A stretch of 56,067 bases of DNA from an unidentified eubacterium SCB49 (GTDB taxonomy: Bacteria > Bacteroidota > Bacteroidia > Flavobacteriales > Flavobacteriaceae), in NCBI GenBank assembly GCA_000170815.1, contig ABCO01000012.1:1-56067 (forward strand). Reading direction: 5' to 3'. The position numbers and the translations under genes are program-made. Positions 18,257 to 27,321 of the stretch are shown piece after piece (position 1 is the stretch's first letter; each line of letters begins with the position of its first letter). Below the pieces are notes generated by a model, which was not told the origin of the DNA, searched no databases, and saw only the letters and a list, made by a program, of their open reading frames with translations.

Positions 18257-19843
18257 TCAAATACGATATAATTTCACATTTCCTTCTTTATGTATAGGCA
18301 CTAACCATGCTGTATATTCATCCTCTTCTGTAATAATATACTTCACCCCTTTTTGCTTTAAAAACAACAATTGTTCTTCAATAGATAACGGTTGAAATTC
18401 TTTTCGTTCTTTGTGCCAAGCAATTAACTTTTTAGGATTTCCTTCAATTAAAATAGAAGCCCCTTTTTTGTCCAATACCACGGCTCTTTTTGTTGAAGAC
18501 CGATACATAAAGCTTGCATACAGTATCGCGTCTTTACTTGTGTTATTTTGTACAAAAACACTCATCTTATCAAAATCTGAGCGCATATAAGCACTTCCAT
18601 CTGCAATACTTTTAACATCTGGATAAATTTCTTTAGTAATATCATCGCTAATAAAAGGTATGGATTTTAAACCTCCAGAAGCTGATACTACTCCTAAAAT
18701 CACATAAAAAAACACGCCTAAAGGAAGCCATTTTTTTAAACTTCGGAAATGAGATGTCACTTGCAACAACAGAAAACCAATAGCAAAATATGCCGGTAAC
18801 ACCGCTAACTTCTGAATTCTAATAAGCTGAAAAGCCATTCTTAGATTACTCCCTAATGTATCGTTTAACCACTGTTCTATTGGAACACTTAGGGTAGGAA
18901 AAACAATCAATACGAGTGTTAACAAGCAAATAGTCAATGCACGTTTTAAATGAACGCCTTTTAATAACCATCCATAGAGTAAATACATTACTAATGGAAG
19001 CATATAAAACAAGAATTTCGCTTGCATCCATTTTGCTAAAAACCGTTGTGTATCTAAAAAATAGGAAGGAATTCTAGCCGAAAAAGCCTCTTGATATTCT
19101 TGTATATTATAATCCATAGCTAGTTCGGTTTTTCCAAAATATGTAATCACAAAAGGAAGCATTCCTAGAATGGTAAACATAAATTGAAGCAATATGGAAA
19201 ACCAAGAAATATTCTGTTTAAAAATCCATTTTAAACAAAAAAGTAGCGTGTAATACAATAAGATTCCGCCTAGTCCTGTAATAGGGTGAAAGTTAAACAA
19301 TAGACCTATTAAAAAACCTCCTAACAAAATCCATCTTTTGTTATCTGTAAATAGTAATAATAGGGCAAATGGCAATAAACCGATATACACCGTACGTGGC
19401 ATTAATGACCAAATATTAGAAATACCCCAAATCTCTGAACCTGGCAACCAGACAATCCCTCTCAATAAAATTGAAATAAAAAACGCAGGCCAAAACTGTT
19501 TGTTTAATAAACGAAAAGCTAATAGAAACCATCCCAACCCAAAAAGCAAATGCATACCCGCTAGCCACATATTAATTGCCGCCACATAATCTCCACCATT
19601 GATCCAGGCAAGAGCCCTCAATTTTGTAATAAAAAAAGGGGTATAGTATTTAAAATTAGCCGTGTCACCCGCAAAAACATCGCCCTTAAAAAGGGATACA
19701 TCATCAAATTTTTGACACATAGGGACAATGTTGTGTAGGTCTGATGACAAACGCTCATAACCTGCTCCAAGATTGCTTACATAAAACCCAACCGCAATAA
19801 GGGCATTAAAAGCAAGAATAAGAACCCACTGTTTTCTAATCAT
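18257..19843 (-). CDS. polytopic membrane protein with soluble C-terminus
   Basis: 528 aa. About ten to twelve hydrophobic helices occupy residues 1-390, with a first loop containing SDLHNIVP and KGDVFAGD. A soluble alpha/beta tail (about 400-528) ends LYRI. The topology is that of GT-C-like envelope proteins, but no family signature is certain. The soluble tail (DAILYASFMYRSSTKRAVVL) resembles periplasmic tails of such proteins. It may modify or polymerise the polysaccharide. Its ATG at 19843 overlaps the 53-aa ORF by 8 nt. Confidence 0.6.
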   Translation of the reverse strand: MIRKQWVLILAFNALIAVGFYVSNLGAGYERLSSDLHNIVPMCQKFDDVSLFKGDVFAGDTANFKYYTPFFITKLRALAWINGGDYVAAINMWLAGMHLLFGLGWFLLAFRLLNKQFWPAFFISILLRGIVWLPGSEIWGISNIWSLMPRTVYIGLLPFALLLLFTDNKRWILLGGFLIGLLFNFHPITGLGGILLYYTLLFCLKWIFKQNISWFSILLQFMFTILGMLPFVITYFGKTELAMDYNIQEYQEAFSARIPSYFLDTQRFLAKWMQAKFLFYMLPLVMYLLYGWLLKGVHLKRALTICLLTLVLIVFPTLSVPIEQWLNDTLGSNLRMAFQLIRIQKLAVLPAYFAIGFLLLQVTSHFRSLKKWLPLGVFFYVILGVVSASGGLKSIPFISDDITKEIYPDVKSIADGSAYMRSDFDKMSVFVQNNTSKDAILYASFMYRSSTKRAVVLDKKGASILIEGNPKKLIAWHKERKEFQPLSIEEQLLFLKQKGVKYIITEEDEYTAWLVPIHKEGNVKLYRI

Positions 19844-19997
19844 AGCGCTGTAGGTTAGATGTTATTAATATTTCAGAAAAAACACTAGCTTGTTTAAAAT
19901 GAAACCAAAAAACTTTTTCTATTGACCGTCGAACTATATAAAAAACAGGAGATTTTTTAGAAAATAAAGCAATCGATATGTTTGTTAAGCTATTCAT
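19836..19997 (-). CDS. small 53-aa ORF coupled to both neighbours
   Basis: A complete ORF with ATG at 19997 and TAG at 19836. It encodes MNSLTNISIALFSKKSP, a basic/aromatic middle (YIVRRSIEKVFWFHF) and the end TSNLQRYD. It is not recognised. Support is positional: its last 8 nt overlap the start of the polytopic-protein gene, and its first 8 nt overlap the end of the ligase reading frame if the likely ligase frameshift is corrected. It could be a short amphipathic accessory peptide or the remnant of a larger gene. Without this ORF the 205-nt gap would be the longest in this part of the operon. Confidence 0.45.
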   Translation of the reverse strand: MNSLTNISIALFSKKSPVFYIVRRSIEKVFWFHFKQASVFSEILITSNLQRYD

Positions 19998-20048
19998 TTT
20001 CATACTTATAAGGCATTAAAAGTAATACACAAACCATCAAAAAATAAC

Positions 20049-21308
20049 CTAAAATAGCAAATAAAGGCCTATAGATGTATAAATGTTCTCCAAAAATAAG
20101 GTCACAAGCATTCCTAAAACCAAGCCATTTAGGGCTAATTGAAAAGAAGGAATCCTTCTTTTTTTGATAATTAAGTATGAAAACAACCACCTTAAATATA
20201 AAAAAAGACCTACTATACCCACTTCATTAATTAAAGATAAATAAATATTATGGGCAGAAGCTCCCACTCCCATTCTATTTACAAACCCCTGCCCTAATGG
20301 GATCACCCCAGGGTTATCTATTAAGTGAAATACATACATTAAATGTAATTTATCTCGCCCAGTACTAAGTTCAGAATACACACCACTAAAATCCTCATAA
20401 TCTTTAACGTCTTCTGGCCCATCTATTACATAGGTAACTCGCTCTTCAAGTACATCTCCTATTTTTTCAACAATTTGTGGGCTAGACACTACAATCACAG
20501 CGAAAAAAACACCACCTAATATCGCAAAACGAAAAAAACGAGCCGTACTTTTAAATAAAAAGTACCCCATAAACACCAAAACACCAACATATGTAGTCCG
20601 CGAACCAGATAGCAATAAAGCAATACCAATAACACCTAATGCCGAATACACCCATAATTTAGGAACTAACTTTTCCTTATAGAACAAAAACGCTATAATT
20701 AAACCTAAAGAGATTAAAGCAAACATACCTAGCACAATCTTATTAGGTCCCAAAGTACCAGACATAAAACCATCATAAGAAAGGTAATACTCCTGTCCCC
20801 ATAAAAAAGGTACAACACCTAGGTTTTGTAATATAATAAGCACCATTTCTATAGCGATACATAATATTAAAAACTTTACAAAACGCACATATTTTTTTCT
20901 TGTATTCAAGTTGTAAAAAAGAAAAAAGGATCCTAAAAAAAACACCCACATGTGATATAAATAAAGGATTGCTTGTGCAAAAACTAATATCCTATTATTT
21001 ATAATGGCAAAAAATAAGGTTAGAAGAATAGATATGGTACAATAGAGCATAAATTCATAAAAACGCTTATAGAATACAATCGTTTTTATTTGCTGGATTA
21101 CAAGTCCAAAATTGGCGAAAAATTTAATGAATAATAAAATGCCTAATAAATCGTATAATCGTAACTCATTAGTTCCTTTTACAGAATAAGAAACTACCGG
21201 TAAATTATAGAAATAGCTAAAAAGTAACAGATATAGCAAAACCGTAAAAAAAGTACCTGAGCACTTTTTTTCAAGAAAAGACCTATATGTCATTTTTACG
21301 TCACTCAT
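20049..21308 (-). CDS. O-antigen ligase/polymerase (Wzy/WaaL-type), probably frameshifted at its 3' end
   Basis: 419 aa as read, with about eleven helices and the long periplasmic loop (about 265-345, VYSELSTGRDKLHLMYVFHLIDNPG...) that defines the O-antigen ligase/Wzy_C family. LSGSRTTYVGVLVF is a typical motif. The reading frame stops inside the last helix (IGLYLLF, stop at 20049). In the next frame a hydrophobic helix and charged tail (YFLMVCVLLLMPYKYENE) continue to 19990. One extra T in the four-T run at 20051-20054 (minus strand) would join them. It polymerises or ligates the undecaprenyl-linked glycan; which of the two cannot be told. Confidence 0.8.
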   Translation of the reverse strand: MSDVKMTYRSFLEKKCSGTFFTVLLYLLLFSYFYNLPVVSYSVKGTNELRLYDLLGILLFIKFFANFGLVIQQIKTIVFYKRFYEFMLYCTISILLTLFFAIINNRILVFAQAILYLYHMWVFFLGSFFLFYNLNTRKKYVRFVKFLILCIAIEMVLIILQNLGVVPFLWGQEYYLSYDGFMSGTLGPNKIVLGMFALISLGLIIAFLFYKEKLVPKLWVYSALGVIGIALLLSGSRTTYVGVLVFMGYFLFKSTARFFRFAILGGVFFAVIVVSSPQIVEKIGDVLEERVTYVIDGPEDVKDYEDFSGVYSELSTGRDKLHLMYVFHLIDNPGVIPLGQGFVNRMGVGASAHNIYLSLINEVGIVGLFLYLRWLFSYLIIKKRRIPSFQLALNGLVLGMLVTLFLENIYTSIGLYLLF

Positions 21309-21324
21309 TTATAACACTTCGTAT

Positions 21325-22440
21325 TCAATTTAAAACCTCTGTGATAATTCTTTTATTATAACGTTCAAATGTAAAGGCTTGTACCACATTATAACCAGTA
21401 ATAGCTTTCTTTTTTAGAGAACTTTCATTTAAAGTCAAAATATTTAAAATAATCTCTTCGAGTCTCGAAACAGTATTTGGAGAAATGAGAAATCCGTTTT
21501 TCTCTGTAACATATTGGCCAATACTAGAAACGGCAGAAACTATTGGTATACAACCATAATTCATCGCTTCCGCAATTACTTTAGGAAACCCTTCACTTTT
21601 ACTTGGTAAAAAAAGAAAATGACATGTTTTATATAGGTTAAAAACATCAGCTCTATTTAAAAATCCGTGAAAAGTAACAGGTAAATTTAAAGCTTTACAC
21701 TCAGCCTTATATTCTTCGCTTTTCACTCCACTACCCACAAAGTGAATATGAGCGACACCAGAGTATTCTTTTAAAGCTGAGAGAGCATTAATTATTAGCT
21801 GTACTCCTTTTGCATCTTCTAATCGTCCCACAAAACAAAATGAGAAAGGACCTTCATACTTTTTTTCTGAAATAACTTTCAAACCTTCCTCTCTTTCGTC
21901 ATTTGTTAAACAGGGATTTTCAAAAGTGAGGCACTGTGTTGATTGTCCTTGCCAAGCACCATTAATTGTAACCGTTCTTTTTTGATGTATTAAAAGTTTT
22001 CTTTGCAATGCATAACCTAAGGGAGCATTTTCTTGTTTCCAGTTACCAGCATATTTATACCACCCTTTCTTTCTTGAAAAATAGGTTAAATACGGTATTA
22101 GGTAAGTACCAATACCTGTAGGGGCTCGCAACTGAAAACAATCTGATTTTTTTAAAGTATTCTTTACAATTGCCATTGTTTTAGGCATTTGCTGTAGCAA
22201 AGACATTTTTGCTAGTAAATTTTTCCCTCCAGAAGGTGGTAATGCTACAAAACTGACGTTGCTTGCCGTGTAAGGCAATGCGCTAGGTGGCGCTATGCTG
22301 TCATGTAAAAAAGCTACATGATAAATATGTGAAAAATGAGGTGCCAAATGATTAATTTCACTAATGGTTGGCCCCCAGCCTACAATTTCACCATCTGTTT
22401 TGGTATAGTGTGCTGTATGTGAGATTATCGTTAACTTCAT
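21325..22440 (-). CDS. GT4 glycosyltransferase
   Basis: 371 aa. The start is ATG at 22440 (MKLTIISHTAHYTK), giving a 4-nt overlap with the upstream gene; a longer frame to 22503 lies inside that gene and is not needed. The C-terminal GT-B lobe has FVGRLEDAKGVQLII and SEGFPKVIAEAMNYG (EX7E motif). The N-terminal GWGPTISEINHLAPHF loop is typical of one subgroup of polysaccharide GT4 enzymes. Substrates are unknown. Confidence 0.82.
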   Translation of the reverse strand: MKLTIISHTAHYTKTDGEIVGWGPTISEINHLAPHFSHIYHVAFLHDSIAPPSALPYTASNVSFVALPPSGGKNLLAKMSLLQQMPKTMAIVKNTLKKSDCFQLRAPTGIGTYLIPYLTYFSRKKGWYKYAGNWKQENAPLGYALQRKLLIHQKRTVTINGAWQGQSTQCLTFENPCLTNDEREEGLKVISEKKYEGPFSFCFVGRLEDAKGVQLIINALSALKEYSGVAHIHFVGSGVKSEEYKAECKALNLPVTFHGFLNRADVFNLYKTCHFLFLPSKSEGFPKVIAEAMNYGCIPIVSAVSSIGQYVTEKNGFLISPNTVSRLEEIILNILTLNESSLKKKAITGYNVVQAFTFERYNKRIITEVLN

Positions 22441-23528
22441 ACTTTTTTTAGCACTGAGATATAGTCCTCTATTAGTTGATTCCAAGTAAAGCGTGAAGCC
22501 CATATCACTGCATTTGTAGTGTATGTATTATAGTTTTCAAATATATCTTCTACTGCGCTTAAAAATTCTTCGGGATGATGCGGATCTATTAATCTCCCAG
22601 AATAACCATCCTTTATAGCATCTTCAATTCCGCAAAATTTTGCACCAATTGTTGGGATTCCTACTGCATTTGCTTCTATTAATGCAATACCAAAACCTTC
22701 TACACTGCCCATAGCTGTTTTTTCACTCAACATAACAAATATACTTGACTTTTGTAGTAATTCTATTTTCTTTTCTTCTGAAACTCGTCCTAGAAAATTA
22801 ATTTGATCGAAAACCCCTTTATCCTTTGCCACTTTTATCAACCTACCTTTTTCCGAAGGCAAGCCAGCCATTTTATAGGTTACATGCTTAAAACTCTTGT
22901 TTAATAATGGTAATGCATTTATTACATTATGTTGTCCCTTCCGTTGTGTTACATTACCAACGGTAACTAATTGAAGCGTTTCAGGTTTTATTTTCTCAAT
23001 ATTTTTAAAATTCTTAGAAAACAAAAAACCGTTTGGTATTACTTTACTAGATATCTCTGTTACATCTTTTAATAAAGATGCTGTATAATTTGAAACCGAA
23101 ATACAAGCATCCATTTTCAACAAACTATTTGTGGTTATTTTTTTTAAATACTTATTTTTAAGTAGAAGTTCAGATCCATGAACAATAGACACGACTTTAG
23201 TGTTTCCCATTTTTAACAAACCTCCTACCCAAATTGAAAATTTTCCAGACACGATAACCACATCTGTATTTTTAGAGTGTTTTTTTGCAGCTATAATGCG
23301 ATTAAAATATGTTCTAAATATTGGTTTTTTCCTTTTGTTTCTAACTACTAAAAAAGCTTGTTTCTTGTCAAATTCTTTCTCTTCTCTACCCGTCTTAGAC
23401 CTTTGATCACAACTTACGGTTACCTCAAACCCTTTTGCCTGCAAGTGTGTTGCAATAGCAAAAGAATGCATCCCAATACCTCCTGGTTGCGGAGGGAATT
23501 CTGTTGTTATGAGTAGTACTTTAAGCAA
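22437..23528 (-). CDS. GT4 glycosyltransferase
   Basis: 363 aa with a classical GT4 N-terminus (LLITTEFPPQPGGIGMHSF, glycine-rich acceptor loop). The second lobe has TVGNVTQRKGQHNVI and GSVEGFGIALIEANAVG (EX7E), with SEKTA before it, as in mannosyl- or glucosyltransferases of the PimB type. The start is TTG at 23528, overlapping the upstream GT2 stop by 8 nt. Substrates are unknown. Confidence 0.85.
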   Translation of the reverse strand: MLKVLLITTEFPPQPGGIGMHSFAIATHLQAKGFEVTVSCDQRSKTGREEKEFDKKQAFLVVRNKRKKPIFRTYFNRIIAAKKHSKNTDVVIVSGKFSIWVGGLLKMGNTKVVSIVHGSELLLKNKYLKKITTNSLLKMDACISVSNYTASLLKDVTEISSKVIPNGFLFSKNFKNIEKIKPETLQLVTVGNVTQRKGQHNVINALPLLNKSFKHVTYKMAGLPSEKGRLIKVAKDKGVFDQINFLGRVSEEKKIELLQKSSIFVMLSEKTAMGSVEGFGIALIEANAVGIPTIGAKFCGIEDAIKDGYSGRLIDPHHPEEFLSAVEDIFENYNTYTTNAVIWASRFTWNQLIEDYISVLKKV

Positions 23529-24852
23529 GCTTTTCTATTTTAGGTCCTTTTTTTAATTTTTCACTTGCTAAATGCCAAGATTGATATACCTGAACGAGAA
23601 TATAAGGAGACATGATAAACGAGATAATAATTCCTAAAACCATCAAAGGTTTACTCTTCTTAAACCTGTAAGGTATTACAGATTTAGGTATCGTTTTTAA
23701 TAATGATAATCTAGTTTGTTTTTTTCCGTAATAGTTTATAAAAAAATACACCACACTTGGTATAGGTCGTGGTCCAAACCAATTTTTAGGCCTAAAACCA
23801 TCCCAGCTTCCCATTTGTCTTAGTCCTCCTGTACCTACTTTTAAATGTAAACGCTCTGCAAAAGGGTTAGATATATTTAAAAATCCAGCTAAATGCGCGC
23901 GTAATCCAAACTCACCATCACCCATACGTTGCTTTTCAAATTGTCTATCAAATAAACCTACAGATTGAAAAACACTTTTATGTATTAAAACATTCCCTGT
24001 ATCTAGTTGGTCTGATACTCTAAAGAAACTATAATTTTTAGGTACTTTATCGCCAACCAATGATATGGATACTCCCGAAGATATAGTGGCATTAAAAAAA
24101 TCTAGACACTTAAGATGATTGCTTATCCAATTTTTAGCAACTCTACTATCATCATCAAAAAGTAATAAGTACTCTCCTTTTGCCTCTTTTATTGCAAAAT
24201 TACGTGCTTTCCAAAGGGCTTTTTCTTCTTGATAATATACCCTTAAAGGTAAAGTAAACTGCTTATAAAATGCTTCTTGAAATGGTGTTGTTTGATCTAC
24301 AATTATTACTTCGATATTAGAATACTCTTGTTTTTCAAGGTCTAAAAGCACGTCTTTCAGGTATTTGTATCTGTTTAACGTTGGTATCACAACAGATATT
24401 AATGGGGCTTTTTTTAGCAATAAACTATCAAAAGTATCCCAAGAAGAGTGTGTGATAGGTCTCGATAAATAAGTAGACTTTCTTATGTTTTTAGATTGAA
24501 GCAGCCCTTTTATTTCTGAAAATGGGTTTTTAAAACTAAGTAATCGTAATACAAAAATGTAATACACCCAGATCACATTAAAATATTTTCTTATAAATCG
24601 ATACTCATCAACTATAGGCAATTTTACAAATGTTCTATAAGTTTCCGTTTTTCCTATATACCCTAATTGTATGGCTTGCCACGAGAGATCATATACTTTT
24701 GCCTCATCACTTTTAAAAGAAGCATCTTCTATTAATTGTTTTTTAACCTCAACAGGTAACCTTGTTGGGTCTGGAAAAACAAACGTGCCATCCTTTCTAG
24801 TAATAGAAAAATATTTTGTGGGTTGTATGTATTTTAAAAAAGTAAATATCAT
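23521..24852 (-). CDS. GT2 glycosyltransferase with N-terminal extension
   Basis: 443 aa. A GT-A domain begins only at about residue 145 (PLISVVIPTLNRYKYL) and carries the DXD-like LLFDDDSRV and a later QRMGDGEFGLRAHL acceptor region. The first ~140 residues are an extra domain of unknown function, including FPDPTRLPVEVKKQLIED. The C-terminus has one hydrophobic segment (LMVLGIIISFIMSPYILV), so the protein may be membrane associated. Its stop overlaps the downstream GT4 start, and its start overlaps the FkbM gene by 4 nt. Confidence 0.8.
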   Translation of the reverse strand: MIFTFLKYIQPTKYFSITRKDGTFVFPDPTRLPVEVKKQLIEDASFKSDEAKVYDLSWQAIQLGYIGKTETYRTFVKLPIVDEYRFIRKYFNVIWVYYIFVLRLLSFKNPFSEIKGLLQSKNIRKSTYLSRPITHSSWDTFDSLLLKKAPLISVVIPTLNRYKYLKDVLLDLEKQEYSNIEVIIVDQTTPFQEAFYKQFTLPLRVYYQEEKALWKARNFAIKEAKGEYLLLFDDDSRVAKNWISNHLKCLDFFNATISSGVSISLVGDKVPKNYSFFRVSDQLDTGNVLIHKSVFQSVGLFDRQFEKQRMGDGEFGLRAHLAGFLNISNPFAERLHLKVGTGGLRQMGSWDGFRPKNWFGPRPIPSVVYFFINYYGKKQTRLSLLKTIPKSVIPYRFKKSKPLMVLGIIISFIMSPYILVQVYQSWHLASEKLKKGPKIEKLA

Positions 24853-25688
24853 ATAGGAATACCAAAAGAATTTAAAGGCATTGAACTATCATCAATACAT
24901 TCGTTTAAATTCATATCTAATATTTTATAACCATTAGATCTAAGAAAAGTATGTATTTTTACATCATTATTTGTTTCAACAATGATAATAGGTTTGTATT
25001 TTACTATAGCTTTTTTTGCTCCTTCTAAAATATTATGCTCTATGCCATCAACATCAATCTTAATGAGATCAAGTGTTTTTATTTTGTTTTGTTCTACAAA
25101 CGCATCTAAAGAAGTCATCTTAATTTTAACTGATTTATTTACAACAATATCACCTGAAAAGTCGCTCAATGTATTTGATGTAGCATTTGACAAATGAAGA
25201 TTGATTATACCTTCATTTTTACCCACAGCTTTATTAATACAATAAAAACTTTCAAACTTATTTAATAACACAGAAGATTTTATCGAACTGAAAAGATTTG
25301 GATGAGGCTCAAACGAATATACACTACCTTTTTTTGCAATAGACTGTTTCCAAGCAAAACCAAGATAACCAAAATTAGCACCCACATCAAAAACAGTATA
25401 CGAATCACCCTGTTTAGGTTTATGTTTTTTCAATAAAAAAATAGCCTTATTAATTATTGAACTTTCTATACCTCTTTCTATCGCTTTTGTTGCTACCTGA
25501 ATATTAGCTACAAATTTAAAATTAACATTATAGCCAGAATATGTCTTTTTTATCACAACTGTTTCTTCTATATAACTCCCTTTTTCTCTTAATAAAAAAT
25601 CTCTAAATGGCTTTAACAGTTTTGAAGCCCCTAAAGTTTTCCGCCATTTTTTTGGAATACTCTGATATATAATACTTCTTAATTTCAT
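24849..25688 (-). CDS. FkbM-family methyltransferase
   Basis: 279 aa. The SAM-binding motif VFDVGANFGYLGFAW (about 98-112), then VYSFEPHPNLF, KMTSLDAFVEQ and LIKIDVDGIEHNILEG are characteristic of the FkbM family (Methyltransf_21), which O-methylates hydroxyls of sugars and polyketides. In this operon it most likely methylates a polysaccharide hydroxyl, often a chain-terminating or decorating step. It overlaps the downstream GT2 by 4 nt. The 184-nt gap after it toward 25872 contains no ORF and no promoter match. Confidence 0.85.
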   Translation of the reverse strand: MKLRSIIYQSIPKKWRKTLGASKLLKPFRDFLLREKGSYIEETVVIKKTYSGYNVNFKFVANIQVATKAIERGIESSIINKAIFLLKKHKPKQGDSYTVFDVGANFGYLGFAWKQSIAKKGSVYSFEPHPNLFSSIKSSVLLNKFESFYCINKAVGKNEGIINLHLSNATSNTLSDFSGDIVVNKSVKIKMTSLDAFVEQNKIKTLDLIKIDVDGIEHNILEGAKKAIVKYKPIIIVETNNDVKIHTFLRSNGYKILDMNLNECIDDSSMPLNSFGIPI

Positions 25689-25872
25689 ATTCTAAATCTA
25701 CATTATTTTTAAAACACCTATGAGGTAAAATCCCTTAATATCAAAAAAACTAAAATTAATTTATGTAACCATAGTTTTCTGTTTAGTTTATATCAACTCT
25801 ATTCTAAAATAAAGTCTGTGATCATTTATGGAAACCATCTAATTAATGTCAATAAGTTTAAAAAAAAAAAAA

Positions 25873-27042
25873 TCAATTGTAAAATTTCACAAACTTTTGT
25901 TGCTGCTGCCGTAAATTAAATTCTTCAGTTACTCTTTTTTGTGCTTTCTTCTTCATTATACAGATCTTATCTGGCGCTACGTTTATCGCATGCTTTATAC
26001 TTTCAGCTAATAGAGTAGGCTCACATTTTGGGACCACAAAACCTGTTTCTTCGTGAATTATATTCTCTGGCAGCCCTTCTGCGTCAGAGACAATACAAAG
26101 CAGCCCTTTTAATTGTGCTTCTAAAACGGCATTGCAAAATCCTTCACTTACACTATATTGTATATAGAGAGCATGTGAATCGTAGAGCGCAGAAACTTCT
26201 TCGCGAGATTTTTTTCCTAGTAAATGTACTTCTTCTGTTAAACCGAGTTCAAAAATACTAAACCGTAAGCGCTCTATAAAACCAGGAGTACCATCTCCTA
26301 CAATGCTATAGCTAAACTTTACACCTTGCTTTTTTAATAGTGCCAGCGCATTAAATGTATCATCAAAACCTTTTTTCCAATGCAAGCGTGCAACGGTTAA
26401 TATTTTTAAAACCGCTGTATCTTTTTTACCTTCTTTGGGTTTAAAAAAATCTATTTCTATAGATGGGTTTATTATTTGATATGGCGTTGTTATATGTAAA
26501 CCTAACTCATATGCACGGTGTAATAAATCGTAAGAATTTGCGTGTACTTTATCTACTTTTTCCCATAAAAGAGTATAACAGGCAGGGTTTTTAAGAGCAT
26601 AAATTGCAATATCAAAACCTCTAAAACTCACCGACAAATTAGCTCCTATTGCTTCTGCCAAAAACTCTCTTTTTACTGATAATGTAACAAAACCAAAGTG
26701 CAACCAATCTAGATCTGCTTTTAATATATTAATATTAACTAAAGCTTTTTTCCAGCGTTCTATCCAGGCTACTCCTTGTTGTTTCTCTAAATATAAGAAC
26801 CGCCTAAGTCGCTTAAAGTTTAATATACTTCTTAAAAAGAGTAATAATACCTGAAATAAAAGAACAATACTAAATCTTGACAATTGCGGGGCTACGTGCA
26901 CTTTACATAAATCAAAAGCCTCATCTTGCTTAAAGACAAATAACTCTACCTCAATTCCATTAGCGAGTAATCCGCTAATTTTACTTCGTAAGAAGGTCTC
27001 TGAATAGCCTGGTGGCCTTGACAAAACTAATCCAACTTTCAT
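25873..27042 (-). CDS. GT4 glycosyltransferase (WcaL/AmsK-like)
   Basis: 389 aa. The N-terminus GLVLSRPPGYSETFLRSKI matches the colanic/amylovoran GT4 subgroup, whose SETF motif binds the acceptor. SFRGFDIAIY, LTVARLHWKKGFDDTF and SVSEGFCNAVLEAQLKG (EX7E) follow. It probably adds a galactose-type or similar residue in the repeat unit. The start overlaps the stop of the 74-aa sulfotransferase remnant by 4 nt. Confidence 0.85.
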   Translation of the reverse strand: MKVGLVLSRPPGYSETFLRSKISGLLANGIEVELFVFKQDEAFDLCKVHVAPQLSRFSIVLLFQVLLLFLRSILNFKRLRRFLYLEKQQGVAWIERWKKALVNINILKADLDWLHFGFVTLSVKREFLAEAIGANLSVSFRGFDIAIYALKNPACYTLLWEKVDKVHANSYDLLHRAYELGLHITTPYQIINPSIEIDFFKPKEGKKDTAVLKILTVARLHWKKGFDDTFNALALLKKQGVKFSYSIVGDGTPGFIERLRFSIFELGLTEEVHLLGKKSREEVSALYDSHALYIQYSVSEGFCNAVLEAQLKGLLCIVSDAEGLPENIIHEETGFVVPKCEPTLLAESIKHAINVAPDKICIMKKKAQKRVTEEFNLRQQQQKFVKFYN

Positions 27043-27263
27043 GCGCTTGTGTACTTTCTTGTATAGCTAGCTATTTTAAAAATAGCTAGTATGGTATTAA
27101 TCTCCAACAATGCTTCTTCACTAAAATCAAAGGTATTCTTAACACCAAAAAAACTTATATTTAGTTGTTTTTTTGAGTAAGACTTTTCAATTATTTCTGA
27201 AAGCCAACTCGTACCAATTCTTGCAGGACTTGTAATGATTTTAAGTTTTTTAAAATGAATCAA
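27039..27263 (-). pseudogene. sulfotransferase remnant (74 codons)
   Basis: An ORF with TTG start that encodes KLKIITSPARIGTSWLSEII, which resembles the PAPS 5'-phosphosulfate loop at the start of sulfotransferases. It then jumps to FSEEALLEINTILAIFKIASY, which resembles the C-terminal helix of such enzymes. About 200 central residues, including the 3'-phosphate-binding region, are missing. An in-frame TAA lies two codons upstream of the TTG, and there is no ATG. It overlaps the downstream GT4 start by 4 nt. Best read as an internally deleted gene whose ends were kept; a genuine small protein is less likely. Confidence 0.5.
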
Positions 27264-27321
27264 ATATTATTTGTATAAAGATAAACTATTACAATTGTAC
27301 AATTTCAGTAAATTCTAACTC

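Noticed and set aside
22441..22503. N-terminal extension of the GT4 at 21325 to 22503
   Set aside because: It lies inside the upstream GT4 gene, and the ATG at 22440 gives a normal GT4 start with a 4-nt ATGA-type overlap.
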